The notes: generated by a model not told the origin, from the letters alone. DNA of 64,000 nt from Takakia lepidozioides (GCA_030704615.1 CM060732.1:58201053-58265052), one strand, 5' to 3'; counted from the stretch's first letter, positions 46,317 through 59,501 are shown. A program made the numbers and translations.

Positions 46317-47094
46317 CTGACTACGGGGGCCTTAACTCAATCTGAGGTATTAAGTGCTACTGATTTAGATTATGAGTGCAAATCCAGAAAAGCACTGAAG
46401 GAAAATTAGAAGAAGGCAATGCGTGGATTACACTAGTGCTATGAGGGCTGAGGGTTCATGGGAGAGAAGAACCAGGGAGAGTAGAATCAGTAGTGACGGT
46501 AGTGGCAGGGCAAAACCTGAGTGCCTCTTTTATGAAAATGTATTCTATGTATAATGCAGCCTTGAGGCTGTAGAAGAGGGCTTCAAATGCTTCCAGTTGA
46601 TGTCTCCTTCAAACTCTGGCGATATGGTGGAGTGTCGCGCCATGGTCCCGCCAACATGACGGAGGGAGCTCGGTCCATATGCAGGTGTCGATCTCTGGGG
46701 AGAAACATATGTTGGAATTCCAGTTCCTATCCAGATCAAGTTGATTAATTAGCTCATGAACTGGCTTATGTTGCTTAGCCTAATTGAGATTTGGGCTAGT
46801 AGAAGATTAGCCACGATCATAATTAAGTAACGGCAGGAAATCCACCACTATGTCGACGAGGGTGGCAGGGCTCTCCACGTGATAATTACTTAGGCGAATT
46901 TTCCTGCGTTGAAAGCACCATGGCCAGTAGAGGAACCTAGGTATAAGATCAGGCTGAGTTTCTGCATACTTATTATTGTGGTGACAGTTGAGCGATCAGA
47001 CTGATAGATGCATAGCAGAGACACACAGCTTGTTGTTGATGTTCATCGAGTCTTCACACTTAGTGTGTGTGAAAATTCACTATCAATACAAATT

Positions 47095-48038
47095 TCATAT
47101 CTCTGACTGATTATGTCTTAACAACATATAAGGCCTCGTTTGCCCAGGTGTTCTGAAAGCTGCCGCATTCCCAGAGTTGCGCTCGATATCTGCACAAGTT
47201 TTAGACCATGCTTTTCTTGACTCTACCCCTAGATCATAAAAGACACTAGCAAGCAAGGCAGAGATAGTGGATGTTTCACCAGAGAAGGTTTTCTTGCATC
47301 CGGCCTTTCCATAAGTGCCAGAGGGCGGAGCTCCTAAGGGTCTCAAAGACAGGGCATGAAACAAACCTCTGCTTGGTCTGCTGGTTGTAGTTAAGAAGAA
47401 TGTCCAGGGAAGAAAGAGTGTTTCACCAGAGAAGGTTTTCTTGCATCGGACCTTCCATAAGTGCCAGAGGGCGGAGCTCCTAAGGGTCTCAAAAACAGGG
47501 CATGAAACAGACCTCTGCTTGGTCTGCTGGTTGTAGTTAAAGAAGAATGTCCAGGGAAGAAAGAGTCTTGGTCCCAATGTCTGTAAAACTTTATGACCAA
47601 AGGCCAGATTCTGGCTGGGGCAAGACAAAAGAGGAGACAATGCTCCAAGGATTCCAGTATGCCTGCTGTACAACAGTTACATAGAAGAGCTGCCTGGAAC
47701 TGTAACCACTCCCCCACCTTGAGCACTCTGTTAGCCACCTGCCAGAGGAACGCAGCAATTTTTGCAGGGCGGGATTTAATCCATACTGAGCTCCATATGA
47801 CCTGCCAGTTCTCACTCTGGAAGCCATAGAGCTCCCATTTGGCGTGCCATTTGCCTTTCAAGCAGCACGCGTTAAAGAGGGCCTTGTATCCCTTCCTAGT
47901 GGTGAACTCAAAAAAAGGCTCGGGGCTCCTAGCAAACTTCCAAGACCACTCCATAGGTCTTATATCCAACTCCCCCAGTGGATGACCCAAGATCCACACA
48001 AAGGTGTTACCAGCAAGCCATTGAGGAAGAGGCGACAT
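47095..48038 (-). mobile_element. LINE 3' fragment with zinc-binding (zf-RVT) region
   Basis: The minus frame reads WSSVWIKSRPAKIAAFLWQV, VLKVGEWLQF, CNCCTAGILESLEHCLLFC and IWPLVIKF. This is the zinc-binding region that follows the reverse transcriptase in plant L1-type LINEs (W...P.KI..FLW, C..C...E...H.L..C). After it come ALWHLWKVRCKKTFSGE and a C-terminal tail to 47095. The reverse transcriptase and endonuclease are absent, so this is a 5'-truncated copy. A 147-bp internal duplication disturbs the tail. Confidence 0.85.
47272..47566 (-). repeat. 147-bp tandem duplication inside the LINE fragment
   Basis: Copies at 47272-47418 and 47419-47566 each begin tgtttcaccagagaaggttt and end gtccagggaagaaagag. 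The second has one extra A in ttaaagaag, and a few substitutions separate the two. Confidence 0.92.
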
Positions 48039-48609
48039 GAGATCAGGTTCTATATAGATTGCAAAAAGGCTAGCCTTTTAGAGCCAACTATTTTAATTAG
48101 GTTGCATTCCTGGGCAGAAAGTCTATGTCACTCCTGGACCAGTGAAATTGCTAGGCGCACAGCTCTTGCACAGGGTTTATCAACAACTGAAGATACCAAA
48201 TTTTAGCTTTGTCTTGTTGGGCTGGTTCAGACCTACCCCATCACTGGTGGCAAAACATCTTTGGTCTTCCTCCAACACTAAATAATGTTCCATGGCCGTC
48301 TTGGGAGTATGGGAAAAAGAAGAGATGTTGTTGCCCACATATATTGAATTTTGTGAAAACAATGTGCGCGCTCACGCTTCCCAATGTCCAGGATGGGTTG
48401 ATGAGGCCAAATGATCATCACCTTTGCAGTGTGGTCCCGATAGCAACCCTAGCTTTTTTGACAGATAGCAACACACCTGTCATCTTTGAAATAGCTGAGA
48501 CCTGGCCCCTTTTGCAGACCTGTCCTTACAGTATTGTCCCACCCTAGAATAGAGGTTCCATATTAGCAGCACCTACCTCATCTTAGCAGCAGCAAAGAGG
48601 TGGCTCCTC

Positions 48610-51600
48610 TCATATACCTCTGTCTTTCATCAGTTTTCTCACCTTTGCAATATCATTGCGCCAGCCAGCCACAGAGTAGATCTGCAATAACAGCCTATAG
48701 GTGGCAGCAGCTATGGGTGCCACTAGAGCATGCTTTTTGCCACGCATTCTGCCAGCTTGACATTGCCATGAATTCTGCAGGCACCAAGCAAGGTACCCCA
48801 CACTGCAGCATCTGGTTTGATTGGCACTTTGTTGATGAAAGCCTCGGCCTCATTCAATTGCCCTGCACGGCCAAGAAGGTCCACCATGCAACCAAAATGC
48901 TCTACTGTAGGAGTGAGGCCATGATCTCGAGTCATCGAATCGAAGTAGTGAAGGCCTTCATCCACCAGTCCCAAATGACGACATACAGAGAGGACACATG
49001 TAAAGGTGATACCATCTGGCTTCAAGCCTTCCTGCTGCATTTGTTCAAACAGATGCAAGGCCTCCATGCCACACCCATGCCGAGCATACCCTGCAAGCAT
49101 CGCACTCCATGAGACTGCATCTCGCTTCGTCATATTATCAAAAACTTGGCGAGCATCATTTATATTCCCACATTTGGCATACATGTCAACAAGGGTATTC
49201 TCCAGATTGACATTAGGCACAATACTGGCTTTAATGATGTCAGCATGGACCTCTTTGCCCTTTCCCAGGGTTCCCATGCTGGCACAAGCATGGAGAAGGC
49301 TAATGAACGTGACTTTGTCTGGCATAACTCCTTCACGTATCATTTGCTCATAGATCTTGAAAGATTCCCTTCCACACCCATGCTGAGCATATCCTGCGAT
49401 CATTGCATTCCATGACACCACATTTCGTTCAGCCATGCTGTCAAATACTGTACGCGAATCTTTTATGCTGCCACATTTCGCATACATGGCCATCAGAGCA
49501 GTGTCAAGAATGATATCTGCCACAATTCCGGCTTTGATGATGTCGGAGTGGACCTCTCTGCCCTTGTCCAGGGCTGTCAGGCTTGTACACGCATTGAGAA
49601 TGCATACAAACGTGACACTGTCAGGCGTCACCCCTTCCTTTTTCATTTGTTCGTAGATTTCAAATGCCCTCTTACCACACCCATGCTGAGCATATCCTGC
49701 AAGCAGTGAACTCCAAGAAACCACATCTCGTTTAGCCATGTTGTCAAATACTTGATGCGCATTCTTCATGTCCCCACATTTCGCATACATGTCGACAAGG
49801 GAATTGCCCAGAATAATAGTTGACTCAATTCCCATTTTGTCCACGTCAGCATGGACCTCTTTGCCCTTTTCCAGGGCTGCCAGGTTGGCACATGCATTGA
49901 GAATGCCAACAAAAGTTACCCAGTTGGGTATCACTCCTTCCCCTATCATTTGTGTGTACATCATCAAAGCCTCACTTCCGCACCCATGCTGAACATGTCC
50001 TGTAACCATCAAATTCCATGAGACCACATTTCGCTTGGCCATATTGTCAAATACTTGATGTGCATCCGTCATACTCCCACATTTGGCATACATGTCAGCA
50101 AGGGCATTCTCCAGAATGATATCTGGTCCAATTCTTGCTTTTATCATGTCAGCATGGACCTCTTTGCCCTTTTCCAGTGTTGCCAGACTGGCGCACACAT
50201 TTAGAACGCAGGTGAAAGTAACTTTGTCCGGCATAACCCCTTCCAGTATCATTTTCTTGTAGGTCTTGAAAGCATCTGTACCACGCCCATGCTGCGCATA
50301 TCCTCCGATCATGACGTTCCATGAGACCACATTCCGACGAGCCATATTGTTGAACACTAGACAAGCATCGTTTATGCTCCCACATTTAGCATACATGTCA
50401 ACAAGGGCAGTGTCCACAATGATGTCTGACACAATCCCAGCTTTCAAGATGGCGCTGTGGACCTCTATGCCCTTTTGCAGTGTTGTCAAGCTTGCACATG
50501 CATTGAGAACACAAAGGAATGTGACTTTGTCAGGTGTCACCCCTTCGCATATCATTTGCTCATAGATCTGCAGGGCCTCCCAACCACACCCGTGCTTGGC
50601 ATATCCTGTGATCATCACAGTCCATGAGACCACATTCCGTTGAGTGGTACTGTTGAACACCCGACGCGCATCCTTCATGCTCCTACATTTGACATACATG
50701 GCAATAAGGGCAGTGTCCAGAATGATATCCGGTTCCATTCCAGCTTTGATGATTTCAGTGTGGATCTCTATGCCCTTTTCCAGGCTGGCACATGCATTGA
50801 GAATGCAAGAGAATGTGACACTGTTGGGTGTCACTCCTGTCCGTATCATTTGCTCATAGATCTCGAAGGCCTCCCTGCTGCACCCTTGCTTAGCATACCC
50901 TGCAATCATCGCCCTCCATGTGAATAAATCTCGCTTAGTCATCTTGTCAAACACTTGACGAGCATCCTTCATGCTCCTACACTTGGCATACATGTCAACG
51001 AGGGTATTCTCCAGAATAATATCTGGCTCAATTCCAGTTTTGATCATGTCAGCATGGACTTCTATGCCTTTTAACAAAGCTTCCAGGCTGGCACACGCTT
51101 TGAGAAGACAGGAGAAAGTGACATTGTCCGGTGTCATCCCTTCACGTAGCATTTGCTCATAGATCTTGAAAGCCTCCCTGCCACACCCATTCTTGGCATA
51201 TCCTGCTATCATTATATTCCACGTAAACACATCTTGTTCAGGCATGTTGTCAAACACTAGGCGTGCATCGACCATGCTACCAGACTTAGCATACATGTTG
51301 ACAAGGGTGTTGTGTAGTAAGATGTCTGGCTTGAATCCACTTTGGATAATGTGGGCATGCACCTGCTTTCCCTCTGCTAGGCTTTTCATCTTGGTGCACT
51401 CTTGCAAGATGGAGATATAAGTGATGGAGTCTGCCAGAATGCCACCTTGGTTCAAACTGTGCAGAGCCTTTTTCAGTTGTCCTGTATTACATAGTGTCCT
51501 AACATCCCACGTGCCAAAAGACTTCTTGTGAATCCCGTCTCTTTGTTTGGCGGTGTCTGATTGAAAAACTTGTGCTGCTCCTCCTTCCAGCTGACCATCT

Positions 51601-51926
51601 ATCCATGCAGGTTTCTTGTAGCTTTCAATCCACAGTGCCTCCTCAGTACCCTTATGCCTGCAATCTGGTCCTCTTGTCTTGTTCCACACCCACACTCTCA
51701 TTTTACATACTGTCCTCACATCCCAAGAGCCAGAAGACTTCTTGTAACCTCTCTCTCTTCGTGTGGAGGTATCTGATTCAAACAACTGTGCTGCTGCTAC
51801 TTTCAATTGACCATTGACCCATGTACGTTTCTTGTAGCCTTCAATCCACAGTGCCTCTTCCGTGCCCTTGTGCCTGAAATCTAATCCTCTGGGATTGATC
51901 TGCACCACACTCCAGGCCCCCCTCAC
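48610..51926 (-). CDS. Large PLS-class pentatricopeptide repeat protein, E region frameshifted
   Basis: PPR proteins bind organellar RNA in a sequence-specific way; PLS members usually act in C-to-U editing. The minus frame is open from 51926 to 48723 (1067 codons). It carries eight P-L-S triplets of about 100 residues, marked by VFDNM/VFDKM...SW blocks, NALVDMYAKCGS and EGVTPDKVTFTCVLNACASL, and then the L2/S2/E start (FGCMVDLLGRAGQLNEAEAF, AAVWGTLLGACRIHGNVKL). At about 48725 the frame shifts by one; the other frame carries APIAAATYRLLLQIYS and KVRKLMKDRGI to about 48610. No DYW domain follows. The N-terminus holds two copies of an 80-residue module (TEEALWIE.YKK..W..GQL). The frame begins at GTG; the first in-frame ATG is 51701, so the 5' exon is uncertain. 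Confidence 0.88.
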
Positions 51927-52726
51927 TCAGCTCTCCGTCCATCCACAGAATTCACAGGATAGATCCCCCCCCCACCCCACCCCACGTATTTGACAAGCCT
52001 TGTATCTCAGAGAATCCATCACAGAGTACAAGACAATCCAATCATTTTTTAGTGACTAGCTGCCAAGACTCTGCATAGGAAAAAAACCTCTGAAAACAAT
52101 GAGTAAGAAACCTGAACATAGAAACCATGATGTAGACCGGCTCCGCTAGTCCTCTCACTTGCAAGAGATGTGGCACGTGCAAATGTGGTTGCACTGCCAG
52201 TCACAGTGTTGAGGAAAGACACAATTTTTCTCTGTCCATAGGAGATGTCAACACTCACCGTAGACAATAAAGCAGAACCAGAGAAACTGACGAACAACTC
52301 AACCCCGATGCACAAAAACAGAGTGAGAGAGACACGGGAGAGACCATGGACAACATCACTAATTTGCGAGGAAGGTTTTCCGTTGATCTTGTCGTTTGCA
52401 CACTGCTGTAACATAGCAGGCTTTCACCTTACTGCCTCGATAGTCCCACCACTGTTTGGGGTTTCCAAAACCATCATTCAAGAGCTTCTCCACTGCTGTA
52501 TTCGTTTCTTTTCATATTTTTCTGCAAATCCCTAGCATAAACTTGTCAAAAACTTCAGATTGACTAGACAACAACCTGCTGGTCTTTGTAAGCCAATGAG
52601 GGGCAAAAGAACCCTTCGGAAAGAGCCATCCTTGACAAAATGCATGCATGTCATGTGATCAAACGTAGGAACAGTGTAGCAAGAAGTCTCCCAGTTATCA
52701 CCCCCTAAATTCTATTTTCTACATGC

Positions 52727-52749
52727 TTCTCTCTCTCTCTCTCTCTCTC
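52727..52749 (+). repeat. (CT)n microsatellite
   Basis: About 11 CT repeats, just beside the third copy of the PPR N-terminal module. Confidence 0.9.
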
Positions 52750-52779
52750 CTCTCGTTCAGAATCCATCCCAAAAAGGAT

Positions 52780-52902
52780 ACTTACCCCTAGGTGCCTCCA
52801 GCTTGTCATCCAAGGAGGTTTCTTGTAGCTGGCAATCCACTGTGCCTCGTTTATATGCTTGTGCTTGAGACCTGGTCCTCTACAATGGATCTGCACCCAC
52901 AT
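52780..52902 (-). other. Third, degenerate copy of the PPR N-terminal module
   Basis: The minus frame reads LKHKHINEAQWIASYKKPPW, parallel to RHKGTEEALWIESYKKPAW in the PPR gene 1 kb downstream. It may be an upstream exon of that gene or a duplicated leftover. The rest of 51927-53600 shows no gene. Confidence 0.5.
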
Positions 52903-53599
52903 TCACTCCCTGCCTCCTTGAGCTATCCCTGCCTCCAGAACACAAAATCACAGATAATGACAACCCATAATTTACTGGCAAACTACCTACCAGGCTCCAG
53001 AGAATATGCTGAATTGGTAACAGGACTACAAAAACATGTCTGAAGGAGAGAGGGAGAGAGATTTTAATCCCCCTCTAGCAGCCTCTAGCCTTGTAGCTTG
53101 CGAGAGGGGCAACACATGTATATGGGGTTGTCCAGCCACAGGGAGTTGTGCAGTGAGAAAACAGACACCCACCTTATTCCCTCGATTGTTACACCGTGGA
53201 CTGGGGTTCGAACAATACTCCTTCCAAAGCTCCATGCTTTCCATATCCTTGCCTATGCCAGCAACTCTCTTGCTGAATTTTGACCACTGCTGGACGTAAA
53301 TACTCATATTTCTCCACCTCCAGGTAGCCTCCTTGCTCATCACCCTTGTCCATAAACCTCGTCCTCCTCTACTGGTCTCCAATGCCCCACAATTGGCTTG
53401 AAACTAATCGGAAAAAAATCTGAATGTAATGAAGTTCGTGAAATGTCCTCTTGAATCTTCCATTCCAGGATTGTGAGGGCACACCGATATCCCTGGAAAA
53501 CTTGTGGAAGGCTGACATGCATGCTCAGGGGTGGGCAAATACATATAAAATTTATATGTATATAACTTATTCCGGGAACCACCGTACATGGAGCACCCG

Positions 53600-56500
53600 C
53601 GGCCTACAATGGCCGCTCTGTCGTAGAGGCATTAGAGTTTCGTGGGCTTGAACGTCAACTCATCAAAGAACATATAATGTATTCACATTCGTCCAAGATT
53701 CTCCACAGCTTCCGCTCCGGGTGTGCGCGCACCCTTGAGAATCTCTCTCTTGCTACAGATTGCTTACGGTAAGTCTCCTAAGTATTATACTAAATCACTC
53801 TCCACCCACTCCTAACCTACTCTGCAGCCATAAAAAGTGAGAGGCACTTGGGGACATGTAGCTTTCATGGAAGTATCCAACCCACAATACGGTTGAAATT
53901 GTGGGTTATTGTGGAATATTTATCTTCCTCACCAAGCTGCACTACATGTGGGCACTTGTTGGGAGGGAAATGAGAGAAGCACCTTGAAATATCACCTTTT
54001 TGTCAAGGTTTCCAGTACAGAGTGCTAGAACACGTTTATACACACAATAGTGAGCACTTCTCTAGTAAGATTCTGCAGTATTTCTAGAGATAAAGAAAGA
54101 GGAGAAAGAGAGGGACTGCGATGATGGTTGTCGCAACAACGCCATACCCTCGTGCACTACCTTTCAATAGAGGATCATCTACCAACCATTTTAAAAAATA
54201 ACGGCAGAGGATCGTGACTCTGCTCTTTCAAGGGGGTCCCGTAACACACCTCTCTATAGACTCTATTTCAGACTAAGGAGTATCGACTGGCGTCCACGGT
54301 TACAAAGTACGTTGTACACAGTGCCACAGATACTTGCAAAAAGTTTTAAGCCCATCTTCACAACAAGTATGCAAATTGTACCAGTGATAGGCGCGCTCCC
54401 AGGTTTGGGTGTCGCCGCGCAGGCAATGTGAGCAGTTCCTAAGTCAATTCTCTTGCATACATCCACTTTCAAGTTGGGAGGCAAACAAAGCTAAACTTGA
54501 ATTTGGGAAAGCTGGACAGCAAAACACAGAGGGGGCAGTAAAATCAACTTCGGCCTTGTCCTGAAAGCCTGACAACACGGCCATGGCTTGCCTCCATTCC
54601 GGTCCTCTGCTCGCCAGGTGATTCATACGTGTACTTGTGCTTTTCTGCTCGTGATTTCTGTCGCATTTTTCTGGAAGGTTTGAGGTGGCCGATGACAGGG
54701 ATTTCGTCTGCAATCTTGCTGTTAGGGAACAAAATGATTTGCTTAAAGCAAATTTGATGTATAAACTGCAAATGCTACGACCATAATCGGTACTGGGGTT
54801 CCTCGTGGGTTCCACTTTCCCGGATTATGCGTCCAATTTGCCTCGCCACGGTGGGCATTGGGTGCATCTGCGCTGGTTGCTGCCAAACATCGTCCTTGAA
54901 AGTGTGGGTTGAGTTTTCGAAACATGCCTGGAACCCATTTTGGGTCAGGCCGGCTCCCCCTGCATTTGAGATGTCCATGGAGCCAAATCTTCATCCCTAC
55001 TCGTTCTGTTCTACGCGGATGGAAGTGATCTAAGGTAGGCAGGAACGACATTATATTTTTCTGAAGAGTGTAGTGATGGCTTTTCCCTCACGATTGGGAA
55101 CTTCCTCTTGTCAATAACCAATTGGTTGATCGAGTATACTGACCGATAGATCAACCAAGACATCGTTGGATCGAGTGAATCCTCTTTCAGGATAATAGAT
55201 CTTTATGGAATTTGTGACACTGCATCAAATTGAGGTAGATTTGTCAGGTAGATTTGTCAATGTGTGTGAGCTGCTGGTGAAAAGTTCACCACAATGCTTC
55301 ATTGAAGATGATTGTCTGGAAGGTCCAAGCATACAATTTACATCCAAGTTACTGGCAGCAAAAATACCCAGGAGTAGTTCTTCTAATTGTTAGAAGAAAT
55401 TTTGCCTACTGGTAACAGTTTGCTATGGGAGACTGACTCTCGTCACCTTGTCCGGTCCCCAGTTCCTTCCTCAAGAAAGAACAAGTTTTAAATATCCTGA
55501 CTTGTCATAGTCCTTGGGATGGCAGGCTGGAGCAGTCCTGGTCAGAGGGTAGGCCTAGAGCTGCCCATCAAGCATGCCTGGATGCGTCATGTTCAAGTTA
55601 CAGAAAGACCCAGATGACACTCTCTTCCACTGTAAGCTACACAGTTCGAATGGATTTTTTGTTCTTCATGCAATGTTTGCATATCTGCTTTATATTACGT
55701 AATGGTAGTGATTATCAGGGCGTTGTCTCTTTTGTGTCAGGCAAACACTGAATGCACTCAAAAGGTCCAGTGATTCATTCTGAACAATTTCTGTCCTGTT
55801 TTCAGCAGGTCCTGCATGTCATTGGGTTTCAGAGAGGGTCAAGACTCCAGAAATTATGCTGGCTCAATGGGGCTGCTGCACTCAAGGAAAGCAATCATTA
55901 TACTGTGAGGTTAGAAATTTACTTATGTTTGTGCTGGGGTTCACAGTTACTCATATTTGGTGAGCTTTTGGCTTCATATCTTCCATGGCAGTGCGCACCC
56001 TCATTCTGTACCTTGCTTTCCATCATGTGTAGGACTGCAACAAGCACATGATTATGAATATTTCTGTCTTTCTCGGCCTTTATGCTGCCACTCTGACTTT
56101 GGACACAATGTAACCCCTGCCGTATACTCATGAGGATGAGCAAAGAGGTAAACTCTCTTCGATTTTTCACATGGCCTACTCCTGGGACAACAACAGCATC
56201 CCAGCCCTCACATCCACGTTTCTTTCAGTTGGGTCTTGGAGCATTTCAGATTTGGGATCCTAGAGAACGTGGCAATAAGCAAGATTGTTTCTGCAGAGTT
56301 TATCTTTCATCCCTTCTAAGTTGTCCGTTTTGCTTGAGATAGCAGCCGTTTCCCGCATGACAACTATGTCTTTTTCCATTTTGCCCAGCCCTCCCTGTTT
56401 TCAGTGTCCTCCCCCGTAATTTAACCCTTCAAATGCTCAGAATTGTGTCAAGATTCAACCTGTGAGTGAAAAAGTTGCTTGGCTAACATGGAAAGTGGGA

Positions 56501-56600
56501 ATTGCTTGTCCCTTCATTACCATACTGTTCTGGAATTCTTTACACTGTCCTCTTGTAAGATACCTTGAGATACACTAGTTCTAGTTCTTTGTGGGATGCC
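53600..56600. other. Spacer without a recognised gene
   Basis: Several frames of 60-120 codons exist (for example minus 55051-54743), but none shows a recognisable motif or a plausible exon series. No RNA gene was seen. Confidence 0.4.
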
Positions 56601-56608
56601 AATGTAAA

Positions 56609-58245
56609 GGAAATGTGTACAGCGGGATTGCTGCATTGAGATTGCAGGCAAGGGGACGCAGGAGGATAGTTCAGTGCTCTGTCCTCTCAAAACCAACAGG
56701 CACAACGGCGCCCCGGCCGGAAGGAGCTACCAAAGATGATGCAGAGTATATGAGGATATGCGTGCAGCTGGCAATGAAGGCCCTGGGCCAGACATCTCCC
56801 AATCCCATGGTTGGATGTGTGATTGTGAAAGATGGAGTGATTGTAGGTCAAGGATATCATCCCAAAGCTAGAGAGCCCCATGCAGAGGTCAGTTAGGATG
56901 CTACCTCCTCTTTTTGTAGATTAGAATATAAATGTCCTCACTTCAGATATGCAGATAGCCTGGAAACACTATAAAGTCATGTAGTGTTGCATGAGTACCG
57001 TTTCATTGTTACTTGTTGAGTGATTGTCGGTCAATCTTTCCGTGTTTCAAGAATACGAAGCTTTCTATGACAGTTTGAAGTTTGATTGGTACAATTTGTT
57101 GTCAATCCATGGTCACAGTGTTGTCAATTTGTTGTCAATCCATGGTCATATGTGCAGGTTTTTGCATTGAGAGAAGCGGGGAAAATGGCTAAGGGTGCAA
57201 CAGCATATGTGAACCTAGAGCCTTGTAATCACTATGGCAGGACCCCCCCTGTAGTCAAGCTTTGGTCAAGGCACAGCTCAGCCGGGTGGTAGTGGGCATG
57301 TGGGCATGGTCGACCCCAACCCCCAGGTTGCAGGCAAGCCCTTGCCACTTCTTTGTTTTCTTATGTATATCCCTCTGTCTTCCTCTCTTTTCCCCCTCTT
57401 TTAGCCCCTCACAAAGGTAGTTTCTGGTCCCTTTTGTTTCGCCCAAACTGGGCGTGGGGCCTATGGCCACAAGGCTACGGCAAACAAAGTCTTATGAGTA
57501 CATCTTTTCCCCCTCTTTCCCCAACTTGCAAGCACAGCCAGATTCTGTGATTACTTCGTTCCAGTAGAATGCTACAGTAGCAATCATGCTGCCTAACAAC
57601 ATGCCAATGCCCTCTAGTCAAGATCACCCAATTCAAGGTTCTGAGTTTTTTTTACAACAGAATCTGTTACAGAGCAAAGCAGCCACAGTCAGGAAATTAC
57701 AAGAGGAGATACACTGTTTGGCATCTATTAAATCGTCTGGAATGCCTTTTGTAAGAGGCTTGACACGAGAGACTAGAATGGCTGACAGTACATTACTGAT
57801 TATCAGTCTGTCATCAACTTCCAAACTAGCCCCTCAATACAAATGCAGACACTTTTGCTTGTCACATGTAAACATGGCATGAAGCTGATAAACTGAAGAT
57901 CGAGACCCTCTACCTTTGCAACTTCTGTCCAAGGAGCTGCTGGGTAAATGGTGGTAAGGTGAAGAACCGAAACTTCAATTGTCCCCAAGTCCAGCCCAAC
58001 TTTTTCCTTCAATCTCTACCCATCCAACTCTTATAACCCCATGGAAACTGTGGTTAATGGGTACCAAAAAGCCACTAAATTTCAAACTAACCGTTATTGG
58101 GAACGTGTGGGACAGGTAAGGGAGTGCAAACCCTGCAGAAAGCAGGTATAGAAGTGGTGGTTGGTGTAGAGGAGGCTCTCTGCCAAGCCACAAATGAGGC
58201 CTTCATTCACTGCATGCGCACCAACCAGCCCTTTGACACCCTTCG
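56609..58245 (+). pseudogene. ribD: RibD-type pyrimidine deaminase gene, truncated and frameshifted
   Basis: RibD/PyrD deaminates a riboflavin precursor in plastids. Exon 1 (to 56887) reads AEYMRICVQLAMKALGQTSP, NPMVGCVIVKDGVIVGQGYH and PHAE, with the zinc-binding His and proton-shuttle Glu. Exon 2 (57158-57333) gives [20 protein letters not shown] and [10 protein letters not shown]. The run of seven C at 57243-57249 is one short of keeping the next zinc Cys in frame ([17 protein letters not shown] in the shifted frame). An 8-bp duplication (gtgggcat twice) then precedes the frame of VDPNPQVAG. Exon 3 (58116-58245) reads GVQTLQKAGIEVVVGVEEAL and NEAFIHCMRTNQPFDTLR. Intron 2 has a GC donor (cag|gcaagc). 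No ATG lies in frame at the start and nothing of the later reductase part follows, so this is a relic or a fragment. Confidence 0.82.
57408..57505 (+). repeat. Dispersed repeat family R1, copy 3, inside ribD intron 2
   Basis: Reads ccaaactgggcgtggggcct, then tatggccacaaggctacggc, nearly identical to the LINE tail at 17985-18080. Confidence 0.8.
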
Positions 58246-59224
58246 GTAAGTCTCTCTGTATGTTTCTTTAGCTTCTATGTCGAAGACATGTGGGATGCTG
58301 AAACATAAACAACTTATTGTGCCATATTATACAATGCACTGCAACTGTGGTCCTAACGAAGGGGTTTCCAGACAACAGTGTCTCAATCAAACTCTTATGA
58401 AGGGACTTACACGCTATGTGGTGATTGAAGGAGAAGAAAAGTGCACCATTGTGAATGGTTCAGTGTAAACCTTCATGGATGTCCCTTCCCATTCACCACA
58501 ACACACTTGGAAGAATGGGATTCTTCGAAGCTTATGATTCTCTAGCCTTCATACAGGATCTTCAAAGTGTGTCAGACCTCTATGCTTGAGGGGGGAATCA
58601 CGGGAGGGAGGGAAAGATAGCAGGAGGTAGGTATAGAACTTGCAGCAGGCTGTTGACTAAATCCTTGCACCTAGTTTAGAAATAGGAGGAAAGGGAGACT
58701 GATGAAACATGATGTATCCATCATTTCCTATGAATATAGGGTTCGTCGCACCCTTCAGGCCGGAGCTGGTTGTGGGATATGAAACTTCGGCCAGTGACTG
58801 CGATCAAGTTTTATTGCATGTTTTGCATTGGGACATTTGAATGCTGATTCCCTACTCTTCCGATATAGCCCCTCTGCCCATCTGGCCTGTCATAGAAAAA
58901 TGAGAAGATGGACAACCCAAGGGAAGGCAGACCCGGGCCCATATTCTGCTAGAGTGGACCCAGCTTCAAACTCAGCTCAATACTATAACTAATCTGAATT
59001 CCAAGCCACAACAAAGCATCCTTCCACCGTTGTGCAGTAATCTCAACAACAGACGAGATCAAAACAAGTAGGATCCTTTGACCTTCTCTTGCAACCTGCT
59101 GCCCGGGAAAAGACCCGAGACATTAAGACCCCTCAAATCTATAAGCCATCATCCACACGAGCTTAAAAGTGATACGCACCAAGAACCCGACATACTTGTA
59201 ACAGAGTATAGATGGCAAGTACAT
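58246..59224. other. Spacer after the ribD relic
   Basis: No RibD reductase-domain exon and no other gene could be recognised in either strand. Confidence 0.45.
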
Positions 59225-59335
59225 GCATGTTACCAAGTTTGTGTTACCAAGAGCTTCTATAATAACGTCTGCAGAAAGCCCGAAGAGCTTATGGGACAAT
59301 AGGAAAGCAAGAAACAAGAAAGAATAAAACACCAA
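59225..59335 (-). repeat. Dispersed repeat family R2, minus copy
   Basis: Reverse complement reads cataagctcttcgggctttc, then tgcagacgttat, parallel to cataagctctttgagctttc at 60630. Confidence 0.7.
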
Positions 59336-59501
59336 GAGTGAAGCCAGATAACTACTGCTCAAGGGATTGCCTAAGGGTCAAAGCTTCGTGCAGAAAAGCT
59401 GCCAAGAATTTCCGTTCCTCCTAAAGACTTCTGTGCGAGATTGGGTTTCAGGGAACAGACAGTGACAGGAGACAAAGGTACTGACAAGCTCACCACGACA
59501 G

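Noticed and set aside
54743-55051. 102-codon minus frame in the spacer before ribD
   Set aside because: No motif, no partner exons and overlapping frames of equal length; probably chance.
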